NCBI GenBank assembly: GCA_937907395.1
Contig: CALCII010000013.1
Location: 124,001 to 188,000, forward strand
Length of the DNA stretch: 64,000 bases
Direction: 5' to 3'
DNA from: an uncultured Chitinophagaceae bacterium
GTDB taxonomy: Bacteria; Bacteroidota; Bacteroidia; Chitinophagales; Chitinophagaceae
Part shown: piece by piece, positions 1 to 8,613 of the stretch
How positions within the stretch are numbered: the first letter of the stretch is position 1
Layout: each line of letters starts with the position of its first letter
Made by a program: the position numbers and the translations under genes
Notes under the pieces: generated by a model
Seen by the model: the letters and a program-made list of their open reading frames with translations, nothing else
What the model was told of the DNA's origin: nothing
The model's database searches: none

Positions 1-1938
1 GATGAAAAGTTGAATGAAGCAAAAGTGGTGCCCATGCACAGTAATGATGACGGGCACAATCACGGGGGGCAAGAAAAAGATGAACCCGGATGGAAAACCC
101 ATTGGGATTTGCTATTGGCATTGCTTATATTGATCGTATTACTTATGCTGGAGTATGTATTCAAAATAGAACTGCCTAAAATTGCATCATTGATAATAAA
201 CCTGGTTGCCTATTTATTGGCTGGCCGGAAAGTGTTAGACCTTGCTTTCAGAAGATCAAAGCGGGGTGATTTCTTTAATGAGTTTGTATTGATGAGTGTG
301 GCCACCATTGGTGCATTTGTGATTGGAGAATATGAAGAAGGTGTGGCAGTAATGGTATTTTATCAAATTGGGGAATGGTTCCAGGATGCAGCAGTCAACA
401 ATGCAAAACGCAGTATTAAGGCCCTGCTCGATGTGAGGCCTGATGAAGTGACAGTAATAAGAAATGGTTCACCGCTTGTTGCTGACCCTTCCATTATAGA
501 ATTAGGAGAAACCATTCAAATAAAGCCAGGAGAGAAAGTTGCCTTAGACGGGGAACTGCTTTCAGAAAATGCTTCTTTCAATACCGCCGCATTAACAGGC
601 GAAAGCAAACCCGATACAAAGTATAAAGGAGAAACCATATTAGCCGGGATGATAAATCTCAACACCGTTGCAGAGGTAAAAGTAAACGCACTGTTTAAAG
701 ACAGTAAGCTGAGTAAGATATTAGAAATGGTGCAGGATGCTACTGCGAGGAAATCACAAACACAATTATTCATTTCAAAATTTGCAAAGGTTTATACTCC
801 TATTGTATTTTTCTTAGCCGTTGCAGTATGTTTCGTTCCTTACTTCTTTGTATCTGATTACAACTTTCAAACATGGTTTTACAGGGCATTGGTTTTTCTT
901 GTAATCAGTTGCCCCTGTGCATTGGTGGTGTCTATTCCATTGGGGTATTTTGGTGGGATTGGTTTGGCATCAAGAAATGGCATTTTATTTAAAGGAGGAA
1001 ACTTTTTAGACGTAATGACAAAGGTAAATGCAGTGGTGATGGATAAGACAGGAACATTGACTAAAGGTGTTTTTAAAGTTCAGCAAGTTGTATCAAAAAA
1101 TATAGAGGAAAAGGAATTGGTGAAACTGACCTCAGCCCTCGAACAAAACTCTACCCATCCTATTGCCAAGGCCGTTACTGAATATGCCGGTGATATTACA
1201 AACGGGGTAAAGGCAGAAGGAGTAGAAGAAATTTCAGGACATGGTTTGAAAGGTAAAATTGATGGGAAACAAATACTGGCAGGTAATGTAAAACTTTTGA
1301 AGAAATTTAATGTTCCCTATCCGGCAGAAATTGAAAGCATTGTTCATACAATTGTTGTCGTAGCCATCAATAATCAGTATGCAGGTTATATCACAATCGC
1401 AGATGAAATTAAAGAAGATGCTGCACAGACGGTTAAAGACATGCACAGTCTTAATATAAAAACTGTCATGCTATCAGGTGATAAGCAATCTGTAGTTGAC
1501 GAAGTGGCAAAGAAGATTGGTATTGATGAGGCTTATGGTGATTTACTACCGGAAGGTAAAGTTGAGAAAGTGCAGAAACTGAAGGATGAAGGAAGGCATA
1601 TCGCTTTTGTTGGTGATGGTGTTAATGATGCACCAGTAGTTGCATTGGCAGATGCCGGTATTGCAATGGGTGGTTTAGGTAGTGATGCTACTATTGAAAC
1701 AGCGGATGTGGTAATTCAAAACGATCAGCCACATAAAATTGTTTCAGCAATCAAAATTGGAAAGATAACCCGGAGCATTGTTTGGCAGAATATCATTATG
1801 GCCATGACAGTCAAAATATTTGTGTTGATCTTAGGTGCAGGAGGAATTGCCACTTTATGGGAAGCTGTAATAGCTGATGTAGGCGTTGCCTTACTGGCGA
1901 TATTGAATGCGGTGAGGATACAGAAGATGAAGGTTTAA
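1..1938 (+). CDS. Heavy-metal P1B-type ATPase (Zn/Cd/Pb exporter), 5' end cut
   Basis: Exports divalent soft metals across the inner membrane using ATP. Counting from the TTG at 10, the protein shows TGES near 196-199, the metal-binding CPC in a membrane helix at 301-303, the phosphorylation motif DKTGT at 345-349, an HP dipeptide near 383 and GDGVNDAP near 535-542. The last helix has an ADVG motif like ZntA, which points to the Zn/Cd/Pb subgroup. The frame stays open to base 1, so the TTG is probably not the start and an N-terminal part, perhaps an HMA domain, lies upstream. The visible N-terminus is His-rich. ArsR and MerTP genes follow on the same strand. Confidence 0.93.
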   Translation, partial: DEKLNEAKVVPMHSNDDGHNHGGQEKDEPGWKTHWDLLLALLILIVLLMLEYVFKIELPKIASLIINLVAYLLAGRKVLDLAFRRSKRGDFFNEFVLMSVATIGAFVIGEYEEGVAVMVFYQIGEWFQDAAVNNAKRSIKALLDVRPDEVTVIRNGSPLVADPSIIELGETIQIKPGEKVALDGELLSENASFNTAALTGESKPDTKYKGETILAGMINLNTVAEVKVNALFKDSKLSKILEMVQDATARKSQTQLFISKFAKVYTPIVFFLAVAVCFVPYFFVSDYNFQTWFYRALVFLVISCPCALVVSIPLGYFGGIGLASRNGILFKGGNFLDVMTKVNAVVMDKTGTLTKGVFKVQQVVSKNIEEKELVKLTSALEQNSTHPIAKAVTEYAGDITNGVKAEGVEEISGHGLKGKIDGKQILAGNVKLLKKFNVPYPAEIESIVHTIVVVAINNQYAGYITIADEIKEDAAQTVKDMHSLNIKTVMLSGDKQSVVDEVAKKIGIDEAYGDLLPEGKVEKVQKLKDEGRHIAFVGDGVNDAPVVALADAGIAMGGLGSDATIETADVVIQNDQPHKIVSAIKIGKITRSIVWQNIIMAMTVKIFVLILGAGGIATLWEAVIADVGVALLAILNAVRIQKMKV

Positions 1939-1974
1939 TAGGTAATGTTATGTGGCTTGGTCCGTATTTAAGAA

Positions 1975-2005
1975 TTTGCTTAAATAATTATTTCTCCTAT
2001 CTTTG
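1975..2005 (+). promoter_or_regulatory. Bacteroidota-type promoter for the ArsR gene
   Basis: TTTG at 1975-1978 and TATCTTTG at 1998-2005 are separated by 19 bases, which fits the Bacteroidota sigma factor consensus (TTTG, then TAnnTTTG). The chosen ATG follows the -7 box by only four bases, so the transcript would be leaderless or nearly so. Confidence 0.6.
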
Positions 2006-2009
2006 CCTC

Positions 2010-2387
2010 ATGGAAAACAATACTTGTATCAGGTTGTTTGCAGACCAGGAACAAATAAAGAATTGTAAAAGCAAGTTGAGGACTGCACAAAAGTCTTTTG
2101 CAAGCCTGTCTAACATATTGGCTTTAGCAGGAAATGAAGTAAGGCTGAAGATTATCTATTTATTGGAAGAAGAAAAAGAATTATGCCCTTGCGACCTTGC
2201 TGATATTTTAGGCATGAGTATTCCGGCTGTGTCACAACATCTGAGAAAGTTGAAGGATGGAAATATTGTTGAAACCCGGAAAGAAGGGCAAACAATTTAT
2301 TATTCTCTTACACAGGAAAATCTAAAGATATTAAAGCCTTTCTTTAAACATATTAATGTAGAAACTAAAAAACTGGAAACAGTATGA
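2010..2387 (+). CDS. ArsR/SmtB-family metal-sensing repressor
   Basis: A winged-helix metal sensor of about 125 residues that would release DNA on binding metal and so control the adjacent efflux genes. The HTH core (LCPCDLADILGMS, then VSQHLRKLKDG) is typical. Cysteines in NTCIR near the N-terminus and in the CPC of the HTH are candidate ligands. The frame is open upstream to 1950, but the ATG at 2010 is preferred because a good promoter lies just ahead of it and the family normally starts here. Its stop overlaps the next start (ATGA), so it is translationally coupled to the mercury-transport-like gene. Confidence 0.9.
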   Translation: MENNTCIRLFADQEQIKNCKSKLRTAQKSFASLSNILALAGNEVRLKIIYLLEEEKELCPCDLADILGMSIPAVSQHLRKLKDGNIVETRKEGQTIYYSLTQENLKILKPFFKHINVETKKLETV

Positions 2388-3661
2388 TCAGTATAAAATC
2401 ATCAGGCACTTTTACAGGTGCAGGTGTCCTTACTGCTGTTGCAGCTTCGCTCTGCTGTATCACACCTGTTATTGCATTGCTTGCCGGTGGCAGCAGCATT
2501 GCCGCTAGCTTTTCATGGATAGAACCAGCCAGACCTTATTTGATAGGATTATCAATTGCAGTATTAGCCTTGGCATGGTATCTTAAACTAAAACCAGCTA
2601 AAGCAAATGATATGGATTGCAATTGCGAATCAACTAAGAAGACTTCATTCTTTCAATCCAAAACTTTTTTGGGAATTGTAACTGTATTTGCTATTCTGAT
2701 GATGACTTTTCCACTGTATGCAAAAGTGTTTTATCCAAAACCCAAAACACAAGCAACAGCACTAGCAGTGGTTGATAACAAACAACAGGTAAAGTTTACC
2801 ATACAAGGTATGACTTGCGAGGGTTGCGAAGAGCATGTAAACAATGAACTGTCTAAAGTAAATGGTGTATTAGCGTATAAAACTTCTTATGCCACCCGGA
2901 GCAGCTTAGTAACCTTTGATAAATCAAAAGTTGATGAAAAGACAATAGAAGCAGCCATTAATAAAACAGGATACAAAGTAAAAAGCTATGATTTTATGAG
3001 TGCAGATAATAGCGGAGTTTCATTCTATGAAGCTCCTTTAGTTTGCCATGCTGCGCCATCAATTGGTTGCGGCAGTAAAGCAAAGTTTCTGTTAGTTGAT
3101 TTAGAAAAGTATAATGATGCAGTAGAAGGAGCATGGTTGAACAAAACGGGAACAGTTGTGGCAATAAAATGGAACACTAAAACAGAAGAAGATAAAAAGG
3201 CAGAAATCATTAAAACAATTAGTAGCAATCACAATATTGAGCTTACTATTTTAGCCCAAACAGAAGCATCTGATTATGCTAAAACATTTCCGAATAGTAG
3301 CGAATGGTATAAAGGCAAGGAAGTGGATAAATTAAGTAAAGAAGAAGCAGGTATTATTGCAAAGAACACAATTGCCAGTTACAAAGAAAAGAAATTGATA
3401 AAGCCATCATTTGAAAAGCAATTCCAGGCGGATATTGAAAAGATTTATGCTGACCTGTTTCTTTCAATTTCTTCATACAAGGATTTAACAACAGAGGCAT
3501 ATAATAAAGTAGAGAGCCAGATACAGCAAGCCGGAGAAAAGTATGTAGGCAAAGGCAAAATGCCTCATGTAGAACTTTGTATTGCATCTGAAGAAAGTTG
3601 TGAGAAAAATAAATCATGTTCACCCGGAAGCGGTAAATCTTGCTGTGATAAAAACAAATAA
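2384..3661 (+). CDS. MerT-MerP-like metal transport fusion with long C-terminal extension
   Basis: The first 125 residues resemble MerT, with three membrane helices and a vicinal cysteine pair (C24, C25) in the first. Residues about 136-200 form an HMA/MerP domain with CxxC in GMTCEGCEEH (C145, C148). Bacteroidota MerTP fusions usually stop near 200 residues. This one continues to 425 with a part I do not recognise: CHAAPSIGCGS near the junction and a tail rich in cysteine (residues 400-425). The role is probably uptake or handling of Hg(II) or a similar soft metal at the membrane. No merA is visible in the window, so mercury specificity is inferred from family only. Confidence 0.82.
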   Translation: MISIKSSGTFTGAGVLTAVAASLCCITPVIALLAGGSSIAASFSWIEPARPYLIGLSIAVLALAWYLKLKPAKANDMDCNCESTKKTSFFQSKTFLGIVTVFAILMMTFPLYAKVFYPKPKTQATALAVVDNKQQVKFTIQGMTCEGCEEHVNNELSKVNGVLAYKTSYATRSSLVTFDKSKVDEKTIEAAINKTGYKVKSYDFMSADNSGVSFYEAPLVCHAAPSIGCGSKAKFLLVDLEKYNDAVEGAWLNKTGTVVAIKWNTKTEEDKKAEIIKTISSNHNIELTILAQTEASDYAKTFPNSSEWYKGKEVDKLSKEEAGIIAKNTIASYKEKKLIKPSFEKQFQADIEKIYADLFLSISSYKDLTTEAYNKVESQIQQAGEKYVGKGKMPHVELCIASEESCEKNKSCSPGSGKSCCDKNK

Positions 3662-3663
3662 GA

Positions 3664-3879
3664 ATGGAAAGCATACTAACATTACAATCTACAATTACTT
3701 GCCCTGAATGCGGTTTTCAAAAAGAGGAAACAATGCCTACGGATGCTTGTCAATACTTTTATAAATGTACAAACTGCGAAACTATCCTAAAACCAAAGCA
3801 GGGAGATTGTTGTGTGTTTTGCAGCTATGGCACTGTTGCTTGCCCTCCTATACAGATGAATAAATCTTGTTGTGCATAG
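3664..3879 (+). CDS. Small cysteine-rich GDCCVxC-motif protein
   Basis: A 71-residue soluble protein with CPECGF, CTNC and the diagnostic GDCCVFCSYG followed by CPP and a terminal SCC. This matches the GDCCVxC domain family, which is often found beside mercury or other soft-metal genes and has selenoprotein members. The three CxxC-type pairs suggest a zinc-ribbon-like fold or a metal chaperone. It starts 2 bases after the MerTP stop and overlaps the next gene by 8 bases, so it belongs to the same operon. The biochemical role is not known. Confidence 0.85.
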   Translation: MESILTLQSTITCPECGFQKEETMPTDACQYFYKCTNCETILKPKQGDCCVFCSYGTVACPPIQMNKSCCA

Positions 3880-4216
3880 GCTTATTAAAATAGTTTCTTA
3901 CTTCATTATTCTTCTCGGAATAGTGCATATCAGTTTTGTTTTTCCTCTCTACATGAATACCGATACACTCTGGTTTGTCGGTGCAGGCATGGCCATTATT
4001 TTTTCAGGACAGCTTAACCTTGTTGCAATAGACAGAGGCGGCTCAAAGTTCACAAAATGGATTGCAGCAATAACAAATGCAATTAATTGTGCAATGTTTT
4101 GTTTTGCTTTACCCATACTGAAGGAACCACAGGTATATACAGGTATCATTATTTTTCTAATAGCTACTGTAGCTTTTATAGTTGAATTAATAAGACATAA
4201 AAGTGTAAAGCAATAA
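3872..4216 (+). CDS. Small four-helix membrane protein of the metal cluster
   Basis: A 114-residue hydrophobic protein with about four membrane segments (roughly 8-26, 35-52, 65-85, 90-107) and a short basic tail. The start is GTG at 3872, inside the end of the previous gene, which suggests translational coupling. I do not recognise a family. Its position as last gene of the efflux/mercury-like operon suggests an accessory membrane role, but nothing in the sequence shows a substrate. Confidence 0.7.
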   Translation: MHRLIKIVSYFIILLGIVHISFVFPLYMNTDTLWFVGAGMAIIFSGQLNLVAIDRGGSKFTKWIAAITNAINCAMFCFALPILKEPQVYTGIIIFLIATVAFIVELIRHKSVKQ

Positions 4217-4491
4217 GTGTATGAAAAAGAAAAAAACTATACCTGAACCGGAGGGGCAGGTATAAAGCAACTACTGGAGTTTCATACAACTAAGTTCGGT
4301 TTTACTGTTCGTTATCGGAGGTTCGTTTTACAATAGTAATTAGTGGTGAAGCTGAAATATATTTATGGCAATCAGAAGATGAAACCTGGAAAAACAAAGA
4401 AGCATCTTTAGCAACACTTCCTGTTTGTACTTGTGCAGAAAGTTTCTTAGCCGCTAAAGCCTGTTGCCGTGTAGAAGCAAACGTTATTTCT
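4217..4491. other. Intergenic region with a possible decayed reading frame
   Basis: No convincing gene. A 7-base inverted repeat (ATACCTG at 4239-4245, CAGGTAT at 4257-4263) follows the metal operon but lacks a T-run. A plus-strand frame without a start codon runs from about 4294 to 4506 and reads like protein (ISGEAEIYLWQSEDETW, then CTCAESFLAAKACC). It overlaps the 3' end of the DtxR gene and may be the remnant of a cysteine-containing gene of the metal cluster. Confidence 0.3.
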
Positions 4492-5148
4492 TTATTTATT
4501 TACTAACAAGCTATTTGCCACTTTATGACTTATTACTGTATCCTTTTCATCATTTAGCTGTATTGTATATGTCTGGTCAAACTCTTCAATGGCTTTTACT
4601 TTAATATTGTTGCCCAAAGAAATGCCAGCCTTATCCAGGTAATTCAAAAATGCAGGTGTATGATCCGTCACCCCGGTGAACGTACCCTCTTCACCAACTT
4701 TGAGAGTAGATAGCAACACAGCTTTCGATTTAGGAAGCACCCCATTGGCATCTGGTATTGGGTCGCCATGTGGGTCGGCTTTGGGAAATCCTAAAAACTT
4801 GTCCAGTTTATTAGTGAGATCTTCAGTGTGTATATGTTCCAGTTGTTCGGCCAGATCATGAACCTCATCCCATTTATAGCCCAATTTATCAACGAGAAAC
4901 ACTTCCCAAAGCCGGTGGTTGCGGATAATACCAACGGCTACCTGCCTGCCTCTTTCCGTTAATTTTACCCCTTTTGACTTTTGATAAGTCACAAGCTTCT
5001 TTCCAGCCATCCTCTTGAGCATATCGGTCACGGACGGAGCATGTACTTCCATGACCTGGGCAAGGGCTGAAGTGGCTACCACTTCGCCGTTGGTTTCCTG
5101 TAACTTATAAATAGCCTTGAGATAGTTTTCTTCTGTAAATGAATGCAC
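4492..5148 (-). CDS. DtxR/MntR-family metal-dependent transcriptional regulator
   Basis: A 218-residue regulator. An N-terminal winged HTH (about 1-60; EENYLKAIYKLQE, then VTDMLKRMAGKKLV) is followed by the metal-binding dimerisation domain (about 65-140; NHRLWEVFLVDKLG, LEHIHTEDLTNKLD, DPHGDPIP) and a C-terminal SH3-like FeoA domain. With Fe(II) or Mn(II) bound it would repress target genes. It is divergent from the di-haem oxidoreductase operon, and a DtxR-like box sits between the two. It probably controls that operon and possibly itself. Confidence 0.92.
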   Translation of the reverse strand: MHSFTEENYLKAIYKLQETNGEVVATSALAQVMEVHAPSVTDMLKRMAGKKLVTYQKSKGVKLTERGRQVAVGIIRNHRLWEVFLVDKLGYKWDEVHDLAEQLEHIHTEDLTNKLDKFLGFPKADPHGDPIPDANGVLPKSKAVLLSTLKVGEEGTFTGVTDHTPAFLNYLDKAGISLGNNIKVKAIEEFDQTYTIQLNDEKDTVISHKVANSLLVNK

Positions 5149-5197
5149 GGCTCTAAATTATTTGAGTGAAGGTAACAAAACGGGTATAAAAAATAAA

Positions 5198-5216
5198 TTA
5201 GATTACCCTAATTTTA
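5198..5216. promoter_or_regulatory. DtxR-type operator
   Basis: The 19 bases begin TTAGATTACCCTAA and match 14 of 19 positions of the classical DtxR box, with 12 of the first 14 identical. The site lies 50 bases upstream of the dtxR-type gene start and 48 bases upstream of the oxidoreductase start. It could therefore control both divergent transcripts. Confidence 0.65.
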
Positions 5217-5263
5217 CTTTTATATTCATCTAATTTAATATTTTTACCTGTCTTTCAAACGAT

Positions 5264-6460
5264 ATGAAAAAACTCAAGATCATAACTGCTATTGTTTTGG
5301 TTATTACTGGTGTAGTGGCCTGTGAAAAAATACTTCCCAAAGCCCCATCTGATGACGAGCTGCTGGACGGCCCCGTTGAGGGTCTTAGCTATGAACAGAA
5401 CCGCAGGTTCCTTGCAGGTGATGTGGCCTTTAATGATGAGATATTCACTTCTCATACAGGTTTAGGCTCCATCTTCGTAGCCACCAGTTGCGGCAGTTGC
5501 CATGCCGGTGATGGCAAAGGCCATCCCTTTACTACATTAACAAGATTTGGACAGATTGATAGCACAGGCAACCAGTTCCTTCATTTAGGCGGACCACAAT
5601 TGCAAAACAGGGCCTTGTCAGGCTATAGTCCGGAGCAAATACCCGCCGGAGCCACTTTCTCGAAATTCACACCGCCCGCTAATACCGGCTTAGGTTTTTT
5701 AGAATTGGTTTCAGATGCTGATATTTTAGCAATGGCTGACCCTAACGATGCAAATGGTGATGGGATCTCTGGTGTACCAAACTGGATAACTCTGCCATCA
5801 TTTATTAATCCAAATCCAAACGCTATAACTCAAAATGGAAAATATATTCATCGCTTTGGTAAAAAAGCTGCGGCCCATAACTTATTGCATCAAACAGTAA
5901 ATGCGTATAACCAGGATATTGGTATCACTTCAACGTTTGAACCAAAAGATGTTTATTCAGGATTGAACATTGATCCCGAAGTTTCTGACTTAACAATCCA
6001 CAATGTTGTCTTTTACCTGCAAACACTTAAGGCGCCCATTCAAAGAAATCAAAATGATGCTGAAGCAATGCAGGGAAAGAACTTATTTGTTCAAACTGGT
6101 TGTGAAAGCTGTCATAAGCAAACGTTGAAAACCGGGTTTTCAACTGTTGCAGCCTTATCTAACAAAACATTTCATCCTTACACCGATTTATTACTACATG
6201 ATATGGGGCCAGGTTTGGATGATGGTTATACGGAAGGCAATGCCAAAACATCTGAATGGAGAACACCACCGCTTTGGGGATTGGGATTGTCTCCAAATTC
6301 GCAAGGTGGGCAATACTTCCTGTTGCATGATGGACGGGCAAAAAGTATTGAAGAAGCTATTCAATTTCATGGTGGAGAAGCACAACAAAGCAAAGAAAGA
6401 TTTCAGCAACTTTCAGTGCAGGATAAAAATAACCTGATAAAATTTTTGAAATCGTTGTAG
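5264..6460 (+). CDS. Di-haem oxidoreductase lipoprotein (DHOR / COG3488 type)
   Basis: A 398-residue exported c-type cytochrome. A lipoprotein signal ends at VVAC (Cys20). There are two haem-binding CxxCH motifs: SCGSCH at about 76-80 and GCESCH in the C-terminal half. The layout fits the di-haem putative peroxidase or thiol oxidoreductase family. It would act in the periplasm or at the outer face of a membrane. It leads an operon with a Rieske protein and a porin and lies downstream of a DtxR box, so metal-dependent, probably iron-linked, expression is likely. The substrate is unknown. Confidence 0.88.
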   Translation: MKKLKIITAIVLVITGVVACEKILPKAPSDDELLDGPVEGLSYEQNRRFLAGDVAFNDEIFTSHTGLGSIFVATSCGSCHAGDGKGHPFTTLTRFGQIDSTGNQFLHLGGPQLQNRALSGYSPEQIPAGATFSKFTPPANTGLGFLELVSDADILAMADPNDANGDGISGVPNWITLPSFINPNPNAITQNGKYIHRFGKKAAAHNLLHQTVNAYNQDIGITSTFEPKDVYSGLNIDPEVSDLTIHNVVFYLQTLKAPIQRNQNDAEAMQGKNLFVQTGCESCHKQTLKTGFSTVAALSNKTFHPYTDLLLHDMGPGLDDGYTEGNAKTSEWRTPPLWGLGLSPNSQGGQYFLLHDGRAKSIEEAIQFHGGEAQQSKERFQQLSVQDKNNLIKFLKSL

Positions 6461-6473
6461 TACCAAATCAAGT

Positions 6474-6914
6474 ATGAATAGAAAAGAATTTATAGTAAAA
6501 TCTTGTGCCGCTTGTATTGGTGCAACCGCCTTATCCACCATAGTGAGTTCCTGTGCCGCTACACAATTCGCTAATGGTAAACTGACCAAAGACGGAATAT
6601 TGATTGATGTAAATGAATTTGCGTTAAAAGAAAAAGATAAATACCGGTTGTATATAGTTGTACGAAACGAAGCGTTGCTTTTCCCAATATGTGTTTACAG
6701 ATTCAGTGATACTGATTATGCCGCTCTTTGGATGCAGTGTGCCCACCAGGGTGCCGAACTGAATGTAGCAGGTGACTATCTCCAATGCCCTGCGCATGGA
6801 AGCGAATATAGTAACCGTGGCAAAGTAACCAACGGGCCTGCGGACAGAGATCTGAGGACATTTCCCGTAACGCTTAACAACAACCAAATCTTTATTGATT
6901 TAAGAAAAGCATGA
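6474..6914 (+). CDS. Rieske [2Fe-2S] lipoprotein
   Basis: A 146-residue protein with an N-terminal export signal ending in SSCA, plausibly a lipoprotein. The C-terminal Rieske fold has the cluster ligands in CAHQGAEL and CPAHGSEY (two Cys and two His). Such proteins pass electrons to or from cytochromes. It starts 14 bases after the di-haem oxidoreductase and overlaps the porin gene by 4 bases (ATGA), so the three are probably one transcript and may form one periplasmic electron-transfer unit. Confidence 0.9.
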   Translation: MNRKEFIVKSCAACIGATALSTIVSSCAATQFANGKLTKDGILIDVNEFALKEKDKYRLYIVVRNEALLFPICVYRFSDTDYAALWMQCAHQGAELNVAGDYLQCPAHGSEYSNRGKVTNGPADRDLRTFPVTLNNNQIFIDLRKA

Positions 6915-8137
6915 GAAAAATAATACTAAGCATTCTATCCGTTTTCATTTCATCTGTTGCCGTTGCTCAGATAGACCCGGCATTATTAAGAAGAACTTCA
7001 AAGGATACATCGGGATTGTTACTTAACATGGATGCGGTATATAATCGTCCCTTTCTTCAGTTAGGCAAACTGCCTGTTGCATTGGGTGGATATGCAGAAG
7101 CCAATTACCAGTATTTACAGGAAGATGGTATATCGGAAGGACATCAGTTTCAAATGAGGCGATTGACATTGTTTGTATCTTCTTCAATCTCGAAAAGAAT
7201 TAAATTTTTGAGTGAGATTGAATTTGAAGATGGTACTAAAGAAATCAATATTGAATTTGCATCCGTTGATTTTGAGTTTGCCCCTTTGTTAAACATGAGA
7301 GGTGGGGTTGTTATGAACCCAATCGGCGCATTCAATCAAAATCATGACGGCCCCAAATGGGAATTCGTTGATCGTCCAATCTCGGCCACTCAAATGCTTC
7401 CGGCTACCTGGAGCAATGTAGGCTTTGGTGTGTTTGGGAAAAAATATACTAAGGATTGGGTGTATGCATATGAAGCCTACCTTACGAATGGATTTGATGA
7501 TAAAATAATTGATAATGCAGAAAACAAAACGTTCTTGCCGGCCAGTAAAGAAAATAAAGACCGGTTTGAGGAAAGCTTTAATGGAAGCCCATTGTTCACC
7601 GGTAAAGTTGCTGTAAGAAACAGAAAGATTGGTGAATTAGGATTATCATACATGGGTGGCATCTACAATAAGTATGAAGATGATGGATTGGAGTTGGATA
7701 GAAAGCGAAGAGTAAATGTATATGCAATAGACTTTAACACAACGCTTCCAAAACTCAATACCTATATCAATGCTGAATGTGCCTGGGTGAATGTGAATGT
7801 GCCTGAAACCTACACTGAACAATTTGGCCGAAAACAACAAGGAGGTTTTATTGATTTTGTGCAACCCGTTATTAAGAAACCTGTGTTTGGCTTTGAAAAA
7901 TCAGTTATCAATGCAGCGTTACGTCTTGAATATGTGGATTGGAATAAAGGAAGGTTCAAGTCTACAGGAGATAATATCAGTGACGAAGTATTTTCCATTG
8001 TTCCTGCCATCAGTTGGCGACCCACTGCACAAACAGTGATTCGGTTGAACTACCGCTACAACTGGCAGAAAGATATTTTAGGCAACCCACCAGCTAAGCT
8101 GGCTGGCTTTCAGTTTGGCGTGAGTACCTATTTTTAA
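6911..8137 (+). CDS. Outer-membrane porin (OprO/phosphate-porin-like)
   Basis: A 408-residue protein with a signal peptide (cleavage after VAVAQ) and a long beta-strand-rich body ending in the outer-membrane signature GVSTYF with terminal Phe. The motifs (FLSEIEFEDG, NPIGAFNQNHDGPKWEFVDRP) fit the OprO/P-type porin family, though specificity cannot be read from the sequence. Third gene of the DtxR-linked operon. It may admit the substrate of the di-haem/Rieske pair. Its end overlaps the convergent next gene by 4 bases. Confidence 0.85.
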   Translation: MRKIILSILSVFISSVAVAQIDPALLRRTSKDTSGLLLNMDAVYNRPFLQLGKLPVALGGYAEANYQYLQEDGISEGHQFQMRRLTLFVSSSISKRIKFLSEIEFEDGTKEINIEFASVDFEFAPLLNMRGGVVMNPIGAFNQNHDGPKWEFVDRPISATQMLPATWSNVGFGVFGKKYTKDWVYAYEAYLTNGFDDKIIDNAENKTFLPASKENKDRFEESFNGSPLFTGKVAVRNRKIGELGLSYMGGIYNKYEDDGLELDRKRRVNVYAIDFNTTLPKLNTYINAECAWVNVNVPETYTEQFGRKQQGGFIDFVQPVIKKPVFGFEKSVINAALRLEYVDWNKGRFKSTGDNISDEVFSIVPAISWRPTAQTVIRLNYRYNWQKDILGNPPAKLAGFQFGVSTYF

Positions 8138-8562
8138 ATTTCAGCCTTAATCGTAATGGCGCATTTTTCAAATTCTGAACTCAAAAGTTTTAGAGGGATT
8201 TTATCCGGGCAATACTTAGTTGTTTCAATTAAGTAAATTATTCTCAGGTTGGTAAGCGGCTTTAACCATGTCAAATATTCCCGAAGATGTTCTGCAATTT
8301 GCTTAACCGTTGTATTAGGCTTCTCTTTTATTACAAGTATTAGTATGCCATTCTTTTCCTTGATCAGGAATCTTGCTGCTTTCAGCATTGCACCTAAATA
8401 CCCCTTACGGCTTGTTCCAGTATCACACTCCATAATGATGTACTCATTCTCCTTTTGCAAAACTGTGTCTGGCTTATACCCTTTAGTGAGTTGTCCCCCT
8501 GAATTGAGAACCACATAACCTTCGGCACTGTGCAAGAGATTCTTGAATAATTTGTCTTTCAT
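8134..8562 (-). CDS. Small PD-(D/E)XK-like protein, partner of the DUF262 gene
   Basis: A 142-residue protein I cannot name. Residues KPDTVLQKENEYIIMECDTG and the following SRKGYLGAMLKAA have the pattern of a restriction-endonuclease-like core (PD, a beta strand, E-x-D where E-x-K is usual). A catalytic role is therefore uncertain. It lies 51 bases downstream of the DUF262 gene on the same strand, so the two may form one defence unit. Confidence 0.55.
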   Translation of the reverse strand: MKDKLFKNLLHSAEGYVVLNSGGQLTKGYKPDTVLQKENEYIIMECDTGTSRKGYLGAMLKAARFLIKEKNGILILVIKEKPNTTVKQIAEHLREYLTWLKPLTNLRIIYLIETTKYCPDKIPLKLLSSEFEKCAITIKAEI

Positions 8563-8613
8563 CGCTTCGCTTAATAAGGGTGATTTTAAAGATGCAACAG
8601 CCGATTCTAAAGG

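Noticed and set aside
10..12. TTG at 10 as the true start of the P-type ATPase
   Set aside because: The frame is open to the first base of the window, so the gene most likely begins upstream.
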